From Opisthorchis felineus (taxonomy: Eukaryota > Platyhelminthes > Trematoda > Opisthorchiida > Opisthorchiidae), in assembly GCA_004794785.1 (NCBI GenBank), contig SJOL01006408.1, positions 278,145 through 342,144 of the forward strand: 64,000 bases of DNA. The letters run 5' to 3'. Positions within the stretch are counted from its first letter, which is position 1; each line of letters opens with the position of its first letter. Shown piece after piece: positions 12,701 through 25,290 of this stretch. The notes below the pieces were generated by a model. The model was not told where the DNA came from, searched no databases, and worked only from the letters and a program-made list of their open reading frames with translations. A program made the translations under genes and the position numbers.

Positions 12701-15700
12701 CAAGCATTCATCTTCTTAAACCCGTCACCCAAACTCGTCCTTCAACTATGTTGGATTCATCAAGAAAACTACTAATAAGTTTGCTGAAAACTCTTCGACA
12801 GTCCATGACCGGTTTCGCCCTTTCACTTTGGACACATAAGATGGGCGCAGTCTCCCAGTTTTCGTCAAACATATGTTCTACCTGAGCCCAAACTGGACAC
12901 GGTCCGCAAAATGCACATTAATTTGGTCTACACAGGAGACCCACCTAAAACCCAGATGAATCGCTTGTTTATGGTATTCTTCAATTGATTTTTAGACAAA
13001 ATGTGCTTGCTTGAGGTCGTAAAAATAGTGTTACATAATTGTAGACAGGAGCTTTTCGTATGCTCGCTGTCTGGTCCAGTGGTAGAAGCAGTCTGTATGC
13101 GCAGTGCAATTTCAATTCAATATCCGAATCCCCCGGAATCGCCCTCGATTATGAAACATTATATTAGCTGGTTTTATCAAAAAGGATACACGGTGACAAA
13201 TAACTAACTGCTAGAATAATTGATTTACTTACAGGCTATCCCAATGGCTGACACTTGGTATTCTGCTGGCACTGGTTGTCCGAGCTAAAATAAGCATAGG
13301 GCCAGTCAGTTAGTGACAGAGAAAAGGAAGCTACTGAATTCGACCCAAGTAAAGAAAGCCTCTCTTAACCTGATATTTACAACGAGAGAGTGGACGAAAA
13401 GATTTCTTCGATGTAATGATTTGTGTCGCCTGTGATATTTAGTCATACCTGAAGCAAGCTCTATGCAGTAAATAGTGGCAGAGCGATTGATAGCGTGTAT
13501 TGTTGGTGCAGGTGCGACAAAACTGGCCAACATACAGAACGAAATTTACGTTTTCTCAGTCTGACCTACTGTATTCCGGTCTTCACCATTAGAGATGTTG
13601 TTCATTGGCGTCTCAAGGAAAGCCTTGATGAAGATAAGATAAAAACGAGAAAGCCAACCCTGCTGTTTGTTTCCAAAACAACATTCTCCCCTCGAAGTCC
13701 TACTCTGGAATGTATATTTCGAGGACAACACTGCGAGGCACCTGCTGAGTCCATACCATGTCCAGGATCCAGCCGTGGACTAATTAGTTGAAGCTGTTGT
13801 TGAAACTAACCCCAAAACAGACTAATCAGATGACCCACTTTGAGTGTAGCGGCTGTTTCCTAGCACGTCTTCAAATTGGGAACGATGATTACTCAATAAA
13901 TGCTATGACAACTGAAATCCGTGAGTAGGTGACTTACGTTGAAGCACCGTTGACAGAAATATTAACAACAGGAGCACCTGTACCCCGAGGTAGTGTTCAC
14001 TATGGCGGTGCCAGTTACCCTGAACTTTCTAACCCAATGATGGTGTCGTATAGCGACCTGTACATTATTCAACATTTTTGTGAAATCTTATCATTCCTCT
14101 GCCTGGCCAACTGCACCTAGGTTCTGATAATATTCTAGTCGGCTAACCATGCTAGAAAGTCAAGGGTAACCGGTCTTGGAATTATCGATTAGGGCATAAA
14201 TACCTAACGTGGTGACGGATGATCTTATTCTGGCCAGCTAGTTCTAGTGTAACGTTCTTTGAGAGCCGGAAGATACACTTGTTCCCTTGTGTAGAGACCA
14301 CCTCCAGGACAAGCTACCTTTCGAAGAAAGATCAATTTTGTTTGAGCTCTTGGGGCCCGAATTCGGTTTTTGAAATCATCCCTCTTAACTTGGAACACAA
14401 CTCACTTTTATATGTCCATTTTACACAGGGGCCATCTCAAGAAAGGTTAAACAATTGTCCGCCGTGCCCTTCATAAGCATGAACAGGTATGAAGATTTTC
14501 GTCAGCTGTTTTCATTGCCTATCCAATAGATTTTATGTGACAGGTCTCTAAATGTTGTATTGGAATATAGTGGAGCTATCTGATAAATGGTAGCGATATC
14601 TTTTTACAGGATATTTTTCAAGTTATTAGAATGTTTAACCGAGCAAACTAATACCTACATTTTATAAACCAAATCTATGAGCTGCTCGAGACATTCCAAT
14701 TGAGGCATGATCCTGAAAACAATAACCCAAAGCAATCAACCAAACGTTCACATGATCTCAGTAAGAACAAAGGTCCTCTAACGACTTTTATGAAATTCAT
14801 CGGCTCTTCGCCAAAACATCCTCTTATTTTGCTAACCCTGGCTTTGTAGTTACGTGGACCTGCACGGAATTATAGCTGGGATAAAAGTTCAAGTGTCTGA
14901 CCAAGTTTCACTCTAATTTGGCCAGGAATCACACTGTGTAAATCCAATCCACAAACCGTGCTATACTGACTGGCGCTGCAGAAGGCTAAGGAACTTTTAT
15001 GGACAACTAGAGATAAAACAGTTGGACCCTCCAAAATGTATGGCTAACAAGTGAAGCATCCAAGACAAACAGCTTTGACAGTTTTGTTTGCTTTTATTAG
15101 TCAGTTTGTCATTTAGAAAATCACAGTTACTTTCGGTATTGCTTGGTCGAAAAATTACTGCATGACCATATCGTAAACGTGCACTTCAGACTTGTGCGGC
15201 GATGGACGCTCTAAGGATTCCGTGGGAAGACCAAGATTGCCGGACACGACGATCTCATACCTCTGGAGATCGAAAAAGTTGAACCTATCAGTGTGCTATA
15301 TAAGCGCTTTATCGCCACTCTAAAGTCTGACCGCAAACAGCGTAAGGCTGAGACACAAAAATATTTCTGGCCTTCTCCGACTGGAATAGACATTTAGGTG
15401 TTGTTTCCCTATAAACAGCGTCCTCTTATAAAGACCACTGTCCACTGATTCCTAAGGGTGAGCTATATTCATGCTGGCAAAACTTCCTCTGAGCCGAAAA
15501 CACATGGCAACAGTAACTGACTGTTTAAGTGAGCAACCAATACAGTTCACTGTTCCAAACTTAATTGTTTTAAATAAGGTTGGAGAGCAGACACCAGGAG
15601 AAAACGAACTTTTACCTGTCGTTTTGGAATAGCCTTTTTCCAGGAAGGGTTTTTGCTAGGTAGCATCTGACAAAGCCTACCTAAGGGAGGCCTCCAGCTG

Positions 15701-18700
15701 AAAAATAACATCCAGGAAAATAACACCATTCACTGAATTTTTGAGTCTCATAGGAATTCCTCAAGATATTTTATCAATGGAAATCAGGCGAAACTGGAGA
15801 GGTCATTCAGCCTGTCCAGTGTTATCGGACATTGAAACTAAGGTCTGTATTTACAGTGGTACCTCCTTGAAATGTCTCAACACGAGCTGAGTAAACAACA
15901 GTCGGATTGGTGCCGCACAATGCAACGTGCCTTTTATGATTGACAGACTCAACATGGCCACGTATACATGCAAAGGCCCGTGTTTATTTTGATGGAGTGA
16001 GCACGCTTGGTGAGTATATTCTATATTCTCAGGACCGGAAATTACTTCCCTTTTCGTTTACTGAAGAGACTTCTCACGGAGAGTGGTCGCCGTGTAAAAT
16101 CATTTCGTTCTGTCAAAAGTTCCTGTTTTTGGGTTGATTTGGTCGGGTAAAGGTTCACCGTGGAAGCTAAATTGGATAGGCTTGTTGTATAATTTGCCTG
16201 CATTCTAGCTTTCTGAATTAGGGCCAAATAATATGTTATCAATCCAAATAAAACAGTCACAAAATAATAACTTACCACCGTAAATATGCTTGTCACCCAA
16301 CTCCTGCGGTGAGTAGGAAAATGGAAGAAATGAAAAAATATTTTCAGGCACAAACAGTTGCTGCTGCTTTCACGAGGAAAACCACCACTTGAGCTGTCTA
16401 TTGATAGCTGCCCGTTGGCAGTTGGAAACACAAACGCCTGAAGAGTTTTCATATTACATGTTATCAGTATGAATATTGGCACCTATAGTGAGGGACTGAA
16501 AGATGACCACAGGTCTTCTTTGTTGTTTATGAAATGTTTTAGGCAGCCCACCACTGGCCTCATCCAGTTTGAGACCTACAACCCTAAGACACTTTTATTG
16601 AACATCTGACTAAATGAACGTGAAGATGAAGAACTTCGAAGTAGATAGCGTGGGACCAACACCCAATATCCACAGACGGCACACTACCGGCTTCGTCCTG
16701 TTTGGGACCAATCAGTTAAGCACAGTCCACGGGAGATGAGAAAATCAATCCTTGACATGAACAACAACTTGGTAGTATATTTAATTCTAAGTTTATGTGG
16801 ATGGTGACATTGATGGAACTGCAAACTGAAGGGAACCCCCCTGGTCAACAGTACAATAATATGTTTTCGCATTATCCGCACCACACAGGCCGCTTTGAAA
16901 TTCCGGTGCAAAGATATCCGATGAAGTTCACTTCCTTTTTGGATCGAGTAGTATTGAACGATGGCTCGAAACCCATAGACAGCCCACGGCCTGCTTCTTA
17001 CTTTTTTGAGGCTCGTCAGATTGGCGTAGTCCCCACCTGCGTACTGCACATTACCCGGAAGAAGTTCAGTGTGCTTTTAATCACGAGGGGCTTCATCGGC
17101 TCACTAGCTCCAACAATTTCATCACGCATACGAGCTCAGGATAGATGAGGATTTATTTGCAATTGGATAAGGTGTGAAATTAAGATACTATTTTTTGGTC
17201 AGAACGTTTAGAAACACTAAAGGTGGAACCGATGCTTTTGCGAAAAAGTTTACCTTCTTGAGGATTTGCCTGATACTTCACTTCTGAACGGACTAAGGGA
17301 GGCGGGGTTTTCATACGCAATATTTGGCAAGCTAGTAACTACCCTTCGACGTGAAACAAGCAGGAAACGATCCGCTCATGACAGTTTTCTTTGAGACAGA
17401 CTTTGCTTGTACTGCTGTTATTCGACACTTATTTGAACGGTTTGTAGTGTAATAGACGAATTTATAGCACACAGTTTCGAGACAACCGTCCCCAGAATCT
17501 AGCCATCCCTGGCAATATGATTCCCAGAAACCTACTTGTGATGTTCATGCATTCAGATTGATCACGTTGAGCCTTCTGCTTAATTCAACCTTCGTTGACC
17601 ACGAATTGAGGATGTGAATCCCCCAGGCAAACGAGGTATTAGGGTCTGTTATGTGAGTACATCCAAGGAAGTTCCTGACCAGCAGTAGCCCCCTGCCTTG
17701 GTATTTTTGAAAGGTGAATGATCCACTCGCAGCATGCCCGATACTCAAACATCTTTTATAGTTATATATGTTACTTGCAGCCGTTGTGTAAGATCAACAA
17801 AGTTTGCCGCTTGAGAGGTCCTGTCATCCAAAGGGATGAACATAGCCATTTACACATTGAAAATAACAAATGATAGGCCAACAATTTTCGGGGTGCCTAC
17901 AACCGGCTAATAAAACACCACGCTTATGTATGAAAGAGGCAAGACACCAATGGGGCAAACGAGCAAGAAACTAAGGGGGAAAATAGAAGAGTTTTCAGCA
18001 ACCTTGTGAGTAGTTTCCTTCATGAAAATATACTGCGATATGTCGAATATCGTACCAACTGAAACATGAGGCGGCCTGTGTGCAGCACATTCAGTTGAAG
18101 AACATCATAAACGAGAGACTCACTTGAGTCTCCCATGAAAACCAAATTGATTTGCAAATGAGTGTATTTGTAAATAAGACTTGTTTAATCGCGCACCATT
18201 GACAGCTGGAAAGAGATGTTCAAGTGACACTTTTAAAGAGGACTTAAATCTCTTGTGCGAGATAGTTCGAGGCAATGGCTACCTCGAGACTTTTACCGAG
18301 AAATAGTCTAGTATAATCTGCGCAGCCTTTCAAAGTCGACCACAGGAGAGAAAACCATGATTCTCAGCCTACCCTTTCAGGGTAAAACCGCACGTCATGG
18401 TATGATATCATATTAGTATCATCAACGCTACCTTTAACACTGCTAACGTGGAATGTCTACTTTCAAAAGTGGTCCAGCAATTCCGTTGAACAACAAAGAT
18501 AAACTACTAGTGTTAGCCTTATCCATAGTTGCTTACTCTTTCTAGCGCGTCTACAATACCTCCTTCTTCGTGCAACCTGCCAGGATACCACTCGCATCCG
18601 GAAGCTGTGTTTTAAATGCTAGCCTGGTAACAGCACACGTTTAATTGGAAGCGAAATCCGAACCCACCTGATCGGCATAGACCATGGGGTAGATGACTCT

Positions 18701-19764
18701 CACTAATCTTCCAAGCAGGTACGAACATATACTCTGGAAAAGACTGAATCCTTAGTAGATTGCAAACAAGCGAAGTTAGCCAAGACTCCCCAACTAAGCT
18801 GACTACGTGTTCAGGATAAGATAAATGAACTCCAAAGTGAAATGTCAGTTGGGACATCAAAGCAGCGCGCATGCGCTCAGGTACACGGAAACTTGAGTGA
18901 GAACGAGTGACTTTTTTCTTACTTTATACTCATTCGTTGTGTTTACATGTGCCTCTCGTTTTTCATACATAAACATGGTCAGTTGACGACAGTCCAGAAA
19001 CATATTTCAGCCTATTCTGTGCTATTCACATATATGCTATATTCTGACTCTCTTTGGAAAAACGCTAAGTTGGCTTTGTTTCCGTAGCGGCCAATCAAGG
19101 AATATCGTCGCTTACATCCATTAGCAAATGTCTGTTTCCATCTTGCACTACTATTCGTCCAACTGATTCCAAGTTTCATCCTCCCGTTCATCCTCTTTTT
19201 CGTCATCGTCGGCAGTAGTAGCCGCACAGCAAACCACGCACAAATCTAAAACTTAGAGGATAATCTCAAACGTCCTGAGAGTTGCTCTGAGTGCGGATGT
19301 GTAAACCCATTGTACCAAAGTTACGCAGAGAGAAACATTTATCCCATCAGGATACTTACTTCATTTCGGCCATGTTTGAGCATAAGAAAAAGAATATTTC
19401 GCTTCCCACCACCGGCTCTTTTGTCAAAGCAAACGCTCGTTCGTAATCCGTGTCAATCATTCCAGCTGGTCTCAAGCTAAGCGCTTTTGTCAGTTCACCA
19501 TGGGCAAAAAAAGCTGCAATCACCTTGATTCCCGGATTAGCGAATTGTGGAAAAATATTCACTGTTTACCTTCAGATCCACTCCATGTATAGGCTTTCTG
19601 TAACCGGACTTGTGGAACCAGTAAAACCATCCGGACTGTTGCAATTTGCAGTACACGTTCTGCCACTTAGACTTTTGGGCTGGACGATGGCACGAAAGAC
19701 GAATTATTTCTGAATGGGAGAACTTACGCAACCACAGACTGAGAAGGCCCTCTTTGACCACCAT
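9728..19764 (-). CDS. PLEKHB-like: Gene A: diverged evectin-like PH-domain paralogue, 6 recognised exons
   Basis: Minus-strand coding exons in order: 19764-19728, 19679-19570, 19523-19360, 16303-16276, 13284-13233, 10155-9736. Phases agree (1,0,2,0,1). If translation runs past 9736 it stops at TAG 9730-9728, giving about 272 aa. Residues ~4-113 are a PH domain matching gene B exon by exon (WQNVYCKL, PIHGVDLK, FFLC, Trp106 in the last helix). Residues ~131-270 are Pro/Gln/Ser/Thr-rich without PPxY. No hydrophobic C-terminal anchor is visible. It may be a soluble PH protein, a decayed copy, or its last exon may lie further left or outside the window. The last exon is tied to the others only by strand, phase and order, so it is less certain than the PH part. 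Confidence 0.7.
9736..10155 (-). CDS. Gene A exon 6 (Pro/Gln/Ser/Thr-rich)
   Basis: A 420-nt open exon, phase 1 in (acceptor catgtgtttttag) and phase 1 at a perfect donor ATG|gtaagt. It encodes a low-complexity P/Q/S/T-rich chain with QPLILQPVTQIPHPLP near its end, finishing in an acidic KEEDG. If the donor is not used, the frame stops seven to nine bases later (…GGT AAG TAG). Confidence 0.65.
10240..10372 (+). repeat. R1 dispersed repeat, diverged copy
   Basis: Contains the R1 core (gagaaatctacggtagtccacgacc… then gagtttccgtcaac), diverged from the 54460 copy. Confidence 0.55.
12768..12900 (+). repeat. R1 dispersed repeat copy
   Basis: Carries the core phrase GCTGAAAACTCTTCGACAG, then GACCGGTTTCGCCC, GGGCGCAGTC and CTACCTGAGCCCAAA in R1 order. 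Confidence 0.65.
13233..13284 (-). CDS. Gene A exon 5 (linker)
   Basis: A 52-nt exon with acceptor cttattttag and donor AGCCT|gtaagtaaat. It encodes LGQPVPAEYQVSAIGIA, phase 0 to 1, matching the length and phase of gene B exon 5. Confidence 0.72.
13285..16275 (-). other. Gene A intron 4
   Basis: About 3.0 kb between exons 4 and 5. No repeat family recognised. Several short frames with no supporting signals. Confidence 0.5.
16276..16303 (-). CDS. Gene A exon 4, 28-nt micro-exon (end of PH domain)
   Basis: A 28-nt exon with acceptor cctactcaccgcag and donor ACGGTG|gtaagttatt. Read from phase 2 it gives K-SWVTSIFTV, finishing the PH helix with its Trp. It is the direct counterpart of gene B exon 4. 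Confidence 0.75.
16304..19359 (-). other. Gene A intron 3
   Basis: About 3.1 kb between exons 3 and 4. Holds one R1 copy at about 17985-18165 and unassigned short frames. Confidence 0.5.
17985..18165 (-). repeat. R1 dispersed repeat copy, reverse orientation
   Basis: Matches the reverse complement of the 54590-54790 part: TTCAGCAACCTTGTGAG, GAAACATGAGGCGGCCTG, GCAGCACATTCAGTTGAAG and AAAACCAAATTGATTTGCAA in order. Confidence 0.7.
19360..19523 (-). CDS. Gene A exon 3 (PH strands to last helix)
   Basis: A 164-nt exon after a 46-nt intron (acceptor gggaatcaag, donor ATGAA|gtaagtatc). The alternative acceptor nine bases further in (gtgattgcag) would change the frame and hit a stop. The chosen one reproduces gene B exon 3 in length and start. 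Confidence 0.8.
19570..19679 (-). CDS. Gene A exon 2 (PH core)
   Basis: A 110-nt exon after a 48-nt intron (acceptor catcgtccag, donor CTGAAG|gtaaac). It encodes the PH strand SKWQNVYCKLQQSGW and ends PIHGVDLK, close to gene B exon 2. Confidence 0.82.
19728..19764 (-). CDS. Gene A exon 1 (start, PH strand 1)
   Basis: A 37-nt exon encoding MVVKEGLLSLWL plus one base, donor TTGC|gtaagttc. The start context is weaker than in gene B (T at -3, G at +4), but the position agrees with gene B exon 1. Confidence 0.72.
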
Positions 19765-22700
19765 CGAAGTTATCTGGCTGCTGTTCCGCTCAAGAGAGAA
19801 GGGCATTTCTCTATACCTATTCCATGACATCTAATTAGATAGTCTCTTTGTGTACATCCTGAAGTTCGGCTAGAAATAAGTGGAAGCAAGGATGTAATTC
19901 TTTTGGGGGATAGAGGTCAATGAAAGGACTTAACCCCACAGTTTTGTCAACATTTATAAGCAGCCATCACACGTATGTTCGTAAATATCACAAAAATAAT
20001 TTTTAGGCTCAAAACCGATTAAGAAACTGTATGTAGTATGATGTAAAGTTGTTCTCATGTCCCAGAAAACTCACCCACATGAACTCCCAATGAGACTCAT
20101 GAGATGTTGTGAGATCGGACAGGTGGTCTTTTGATTAAGACTGATTAACACTGATTGCCACTGGACCACACATCAGTCTGTGCATATTTGACTAGTTCAA
20201 ACGGCCACCTGACAACTGAACAGTACTTTCTGATTACTAACTAGTAGTCGGAAAACCATGTGAATTAGGAAAAAGCCGGTTAGACCAAAATTGCACCTCA
20301 TATATATAGAATCCCTAGATTCCTTATTGTGAAATCAGTTTACAGGTGTTCGTAAGTGAGAAATCCGACTGAATACAAGTGATATGAAAACAGCATCTGG
20401 ATAATTGTTCTGTTGAGGGATGGGTGGATTCCCATGCGTCTGAGCCATCGTCAACTTCCGATGCTCCGTGAAATCCATGTCAAAGTTTAGTTCAACAAGT
20501 TTCGGCAGCGTAGGGGGAAGCACTGTTAATTTGCGTTTGCCAACTCAGGTTAACTTCCATGCTTTCGCATCGGCTTTGACTCCGAATTGGTGTCCATTCA
20601 GTTTTTGACGACCTTTACTCAAAAGTCCAGCAGTTAGCATAACAGCACAACACTCAAATCTAAACAGTATCCAAGCTGTAAAGTGTATGTGATCTTTATT
20701 CCCATATTTTTTAACTACTGAAATATCTAACGAACAGTTATTGTGAACAACAGTTTGGAGTGGTTGCTCGCACTCGCAGCCTAAGGGTAGCTGCAGGCCA
20801 AAGCGAGTAAAACATGCGGTTCAAGAACATTATTTCTTGATTCTGGCCTTATCCAGTATGTTTCTGCGTAACTCATTTTTATAAAAACGACCAAGAAATT
20901 TGTCTCACCAACCTCTTTTTATGTTGCTGCTTCGGTGAGCAAAACTGTGGCAGCTACAATCGCTGTACGACAAGTACGCCGCTCTGACAGCCGACAATGA
21001 CAACTTCCATAGATGTCTGAAAGTCATACGAACAACAAAAAGTTCATGATGTACGTTAACTACTATAATTTATAGTGTGTCGTCGATTCTGAAGGGCCGA
21101 TATAACCACCTCAGCCGGGTCGAATGCACAGACAAGGATCATTATGTAAGTTTTGCGTAAACACCGTGGTAGTTGAGTGCTTGCACTTGCATTGTTTTAC
21201 AAATGAGGACTCCTCCGAAGGACTCACTCCATTGAGTAATCCGACACAAATGCTCCCTTGCGTGGAAGGGCTCCAAAATCTGTTAGCCTCACCTTTAAGT
21301 TTGGTGTTATCCTTCAAGAACTCAACTTAGATTCTCACCTATATATGCTTGTTTGTTCCTCAGCTGAACGCAGCCAGCCTCAGTGAATTTAAAAGCACAG
21401 ACCCTGAAGTTATCAAAAGGTCATTGGTCTGACCCGTAGAGTTTGTTCTGGGTTAGTGGTGTTGACTTTGAACCAGAAGCTAACATTTGAGGAAGCCTTA
21501 CTGACTGAAGGATGGTCTTATATGAAAAACTTGATCAAATACGAATGTCGGATTTTAAGCTCATTAGCTCACTACGAAGCAAGCAGAATAATGACAATTC
21601 CATGGATCTACAGCTGACGGACGACCTGGTGCTAGCGCAACCAAGTATGTAAAGAAGCATGGGAATCCTGTCGAACAACAAAATTAGCGAGGAGGTACTA
21701 AGAGAGATTCCGTGGGATCTAGAACGGTCTCAGTCCCGGAAAAACGGAAATCTCACCTTGAACATAAGCCGATTCGGTGTACTGTGTCTAGAATAGAGTT
21801 TAACTTCTGAAAGAGTCTAGATTTTTATTCAATTAGCATATGATGGCATAGATTGAAAACGGTGAAGGACCAGAATTTACGGTGCCGAGTCTCATGGCCT
21901 GTGCACTCCAAGAAACCATAGGACGTGTTGGTCACCTTTGGCATGTACACTTCAGAGAAAAGGTGGGAAGATCATTTTGCAGGCTGAGTTAGGCCTTCAT
22001 AAATCAGACAGAGACCAGAACATTAATAATCAACTCATCAGCTTACATGCAGCAAATATGAAATCCGGGTGTTAAAAGGTTTATTAATGACGGAAAATAA
22101 AAAGGATGCGGAAAAAATCCTGATTTTTGTAAGCAGTTGGTTGTGTGTCTAATGAGGAGACCAAAGAGAATTCCTACTAAACCTATGTCGTAGCCGCTGC
22201 CGGAATTCTACCAGCTAGGTTTTAAAAAAATCCAAAATTAACAACCAGTCTGTTCTTTCTTCCTACAAAGCGACGACTTAGTAAAAGGTTTATTTAAACT
22301 CACGTAATCATGTATCGATCAATATTACCTATATAGCAATTGCAATTCATCTGGTACGTCTATGCTTTTGACAGATGTTCATTAAAAAACCTAGAGAAGA
22401 GCAGAGGTACATGACTGCAGGTTTGTTTGAAACTTGTGTTATACGGACTGACAACCCACGGTCGGGAAATTTCCCGGGAGTTAAGCCCAATATGGACAAC
22501 CCGACCAGGAAGGTCGAAAGCTCCGTAGCACACTTTCGTAATACAAATGGGTGGAGACGCCCCTTTATTTCCAAGAGCTTACGCGCCTCATTGGGATCAA
22601 AAAATGTAGTTTGAGTGAATAGTAGAACGGTAATCGGAGAGTAGTTGTCCTCAAGTGAATGGGAAAACTCCCAGTTAACTTGTTCGCTGCAGGGTAACCT

Positions 22701-24269
22701 ACTGACTAATTGTCACATAATAGCTTCGTTGCGCTGCTGATCTCCCGTAAATTATCTACTTAAGTATTATTTTGAGATGAGAACAACTGGAATTGTTGAT
22801 AACCTGTTTTATACTAGTGATATTCAAATGCGCTGTCATGTACACTCCTGATCCGTTTTGGATAGAGCAGGAAAATCTCATCGGATCGGACATGGGTGGC
22901 TACACTTAAGCAGTGCACACAACTTAAGATGTTCCACAGGATGTTCACAGTACAGTCTGTGTGCAAAAAATTGGAACCTTAATGCAGACAATGATTATTC
23001 TTTAGCGGGAATGGTGCTAGAACTTAGATCTCATTCTGGACAATATATCGAGGGGAAACACATGAGTAGGACACGGCCTAATTGTTAAGTACTGCAAACT
23101 TGGTAGAGTGAGATTTAGACAATTACATCCAACCGATTTCATCCATTTACTGGGTCGGATCACCGGCTGTTCGGTTTACTGCAGCCATGCCTCTCCTGTT
23201 GCACGCAGTACTGGGGATGGAGATTTGCATGCCAGATGCCTGCCACGATAACTCGGGGATTGCAATACGAGTGTTTTGTATTAAAGTTGTCAAGCTCAAG
23301 GGTGAACAGTTCGATGAAAAATCCCAACAACCAGCGTCTTCTTCTGCACGAGACCATTATGGGTGTGTTGCACACAAATACACTGGTCTCTGGAAAACAC
23401 TTGCCTACCTACAAACTTCCACATACACCCACCTATAGTTCCTCAACAATAGCTAGAAAATAAATGGTCTTCCTTTGATATCAAGTCACAGGCCCTGAAC
23501 TTAAAAGAGACACAGAGGTTAATGCATGGTCAGGCCGTTATAAATGACGCCCACAACCACCGTTCAGGAACGTTAATCGAACAAACTTTCGTCTGTGCTC
23601 TAGAGCCTTGAAAACTAGCAGAATTTGAATCAGCGGTTAAAAACACAAAATATGAAGAAGTGGCCTAAATGAACACTAACCACCGAAGTAAAAATCACAA
23701 CAGCGAGGGGTAGGTGAGAAGATTAGTTCGATTTCCCTCGACATAATTTGATGGGGCCTGTTAATCAAAAGGTTGGACCTTAAAGTAAATGATGCATCCC
23801 GGAAAAGTTACCTAGCCATCTTGGCTCATAGTTTGTAAACAAACATGCTATCGAACGAACCTCTCAACAAACTAAACAAACCATTGTTTCGTTGGTAAAA
23901 TAACACAGACGTCTATGCGACAAGATTGTTGAGCTCAGAAAACAACTCAATTTTCGCGGAGTCCTGCCGGCGCTGCATACCGAGGGTGCGGTTATAAAAA
24001 AGGCAGGTAGAATGGGTTCATCAGTTCTTCTCTAGCAAATTATGAGCCCTCTCCCTACCTGATAACACGCAAAGACATGAAATTTGTTGACTGATTTTTC
24101 GGTAAACCGAGATGAAAATTCTGCTTTTCTGATATTCTGATATACCCACCATATAATTCGCCAACCACCACGTTGCAAGTTCTAACGGGACTCGAAACCT
24201 ATATCTAGTCGTTTGCGTTATTTGATCAGCTTACTAAAGACATGCCGTGGTAGCTTCATGCTAAACAAC
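19765..24269. other. Intergenic interval upstream of gene A
   Basis: Contains the likely gene A promoter side, with no clear signal. A 62-codon minus frame at 20335-20523 (…LPPTLPKLVELNFDMDF…) reads somewhat protein-like but has only weak splice borders. 20930-21010 resembles the 3' tail of LINE family 2. Confidence 0.4.
20930..21010 (+). mobile_element. LINE family 2, 3'-tail fragment
   Basis: GGTGAGCAAAACTGTGGCAG and the following CTGACAGCCGACAATGACAA resemble the 3' end at 56606-56690. Confidence 0.4.
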
Positions 24270-24480
24270 CTGTGCGAGATGGCTCAGTGGTTAGAGCGCA
24301 AATTTACTGATCGGAAGGTCCGTGGTTTGAACCCCACCTCTGCATCTCAGTGTCTCCTATCTAGGCTTGGGCAACCTGCCAGCATTCCTCATGTTTCTCC
24401 GGGTGGAATGACAGCTAGGTGCCTAAAGGGTGTTACAGGTGAAAGAAAAAAACCTGTGCTTTCAAACTACTGTCTTTGAG
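24270..24480 (+). mobile_element. tRNA-derived SINE
   Basis: 24273-24344 looks like a worn tRNA: A box TGGCTCAGTGGTTAGAGCG, B box GTGGTTTGAACCCCAC forming a T-arm-like hairpin. A non-tRNA body follows (CTTGGGCAACCTGCCAGC…) and an A-rich GTGAAAGAAAAAAA. The acceptor stem does not pair, so it is not a functional tRNA. Confidence 0.6.
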
Positions 24481-24885
24481 GCGTGCAAAAATACCTGCGG
24501 TCTGTGCCCCGATCGATCGCTTCATAACAAGTTACCGTGTAATTTCCGTTTCTGCCATCTAGCTGAGGTTTTATAGTTAAGGTTAAATTGTAGAAGGACA
24601 TTGTGTGGCGCAATATATCCATGTAATTTGCGGGACTTGAAAAAAATCTCATAGAGCCTACAAACAAGAGAGTGAGTAGAGCTGGGCTGCCTGGATGCCT
24701 TGGATAGCGCTGTCACCCAAATGAGTCAGCGCAATCTGAATGACTCAGTTAATCGTGCATCGTCTCGAATAATCCTATTCCAAGTCCTTATGGTTCCCGG
24801 TTCTCCCCATAATGGCTAAGTCACTAATAATCGCTGGTGTGTAGCTGTGCACTTAAATGGATGAATAAAGTTGAATGGCATGAGA

Positions 24886-25070
24886 CATAATAATTTGGGT
24901 TGCAGCTATCTATTGAAGCATGTCGTGGACGTCATGGTCGTCAAAAACAGACTAGACCTTAACATGGTGTGGCGGTTTGTGTATCTCGGCGAGCCACTGA
25001 GCTATACTGGGGGGTGTCCGTGCGACACTCGCAGAGTCTCTCATGCAAGGTTAGTCAATGGTTAGAGGTC
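24886..25070 (+). pseudogene. LINE fragment, RT C-terminal region
   Basis: Encodes VWRFVYLGEPLSYTGGC…DTRR…AR, the FxYLGxxLSxTGG signature found just after the RT domain of RTE-like LINEs. Closed on both sides. Confidence 0.5.
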
Positions 25071-25159
25071 TGACGAACACAGTCACCTAGTCCTCCAGCT
25101 TGGGGGTTGGAACATGTGTGGCAGCTTGTTCTGTAAGAATTGAAATGCACTTGCATTTC

Positions 25160-25290
25160 CCGCCAAACACCACTGCCATGCAGTCAGGCTTTTCAGCCAA
25201 ACGCTTTGGTTGAGGACCCTAATCGTCCTCTTGTCTAGGTGTGGGAGCCCTGGCAGTATCCAAGCCCACGTACAACCACGATACTTAAAA
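25160..25290 (+). mobile_element. Ty3/gypsy fragment
   Basis: Nucleotide match to 63100-63205: both contain TTTGG(T/C)TGAGGACC(C/T)TAATCG, a TCTAGGT and GGCAGTA…CCCAC in the same order. Confidence 0.5.

Larger units (their letters stand above)
10156..13232 (-). other. Gene A intron 5
   Basis: About 3.1 kb between exons 5 and 6. It contains two R1 repeat copies and a possible in-phase cassette exon ending at 11170 (strong donor ATCGAG|gtgagtaatg). Confidence 0.5.

Noticed and set aside
16042..16482. 146-codon minus frame with a hydrophobic stretch that looks like a membrane protein
   Set aside because: It runs through splice sites on both sides of the 28-nt micro-exon; only those 28 bases are supported as coding.
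19170..19260. Acidic minus-strand frame after gene A exon 3 (…ADDDEKEDEREDETW…)
   Set aside because: It is in the wrong phase for exon 3 and has no counterpart in gene B. The micro-exon model fits better.
24273..24344. A functional tRNA gene
   Set aside because: The acceptor stem does not pair and the T arm is worn; a repeat-like body follows. A SINE is the better reading.
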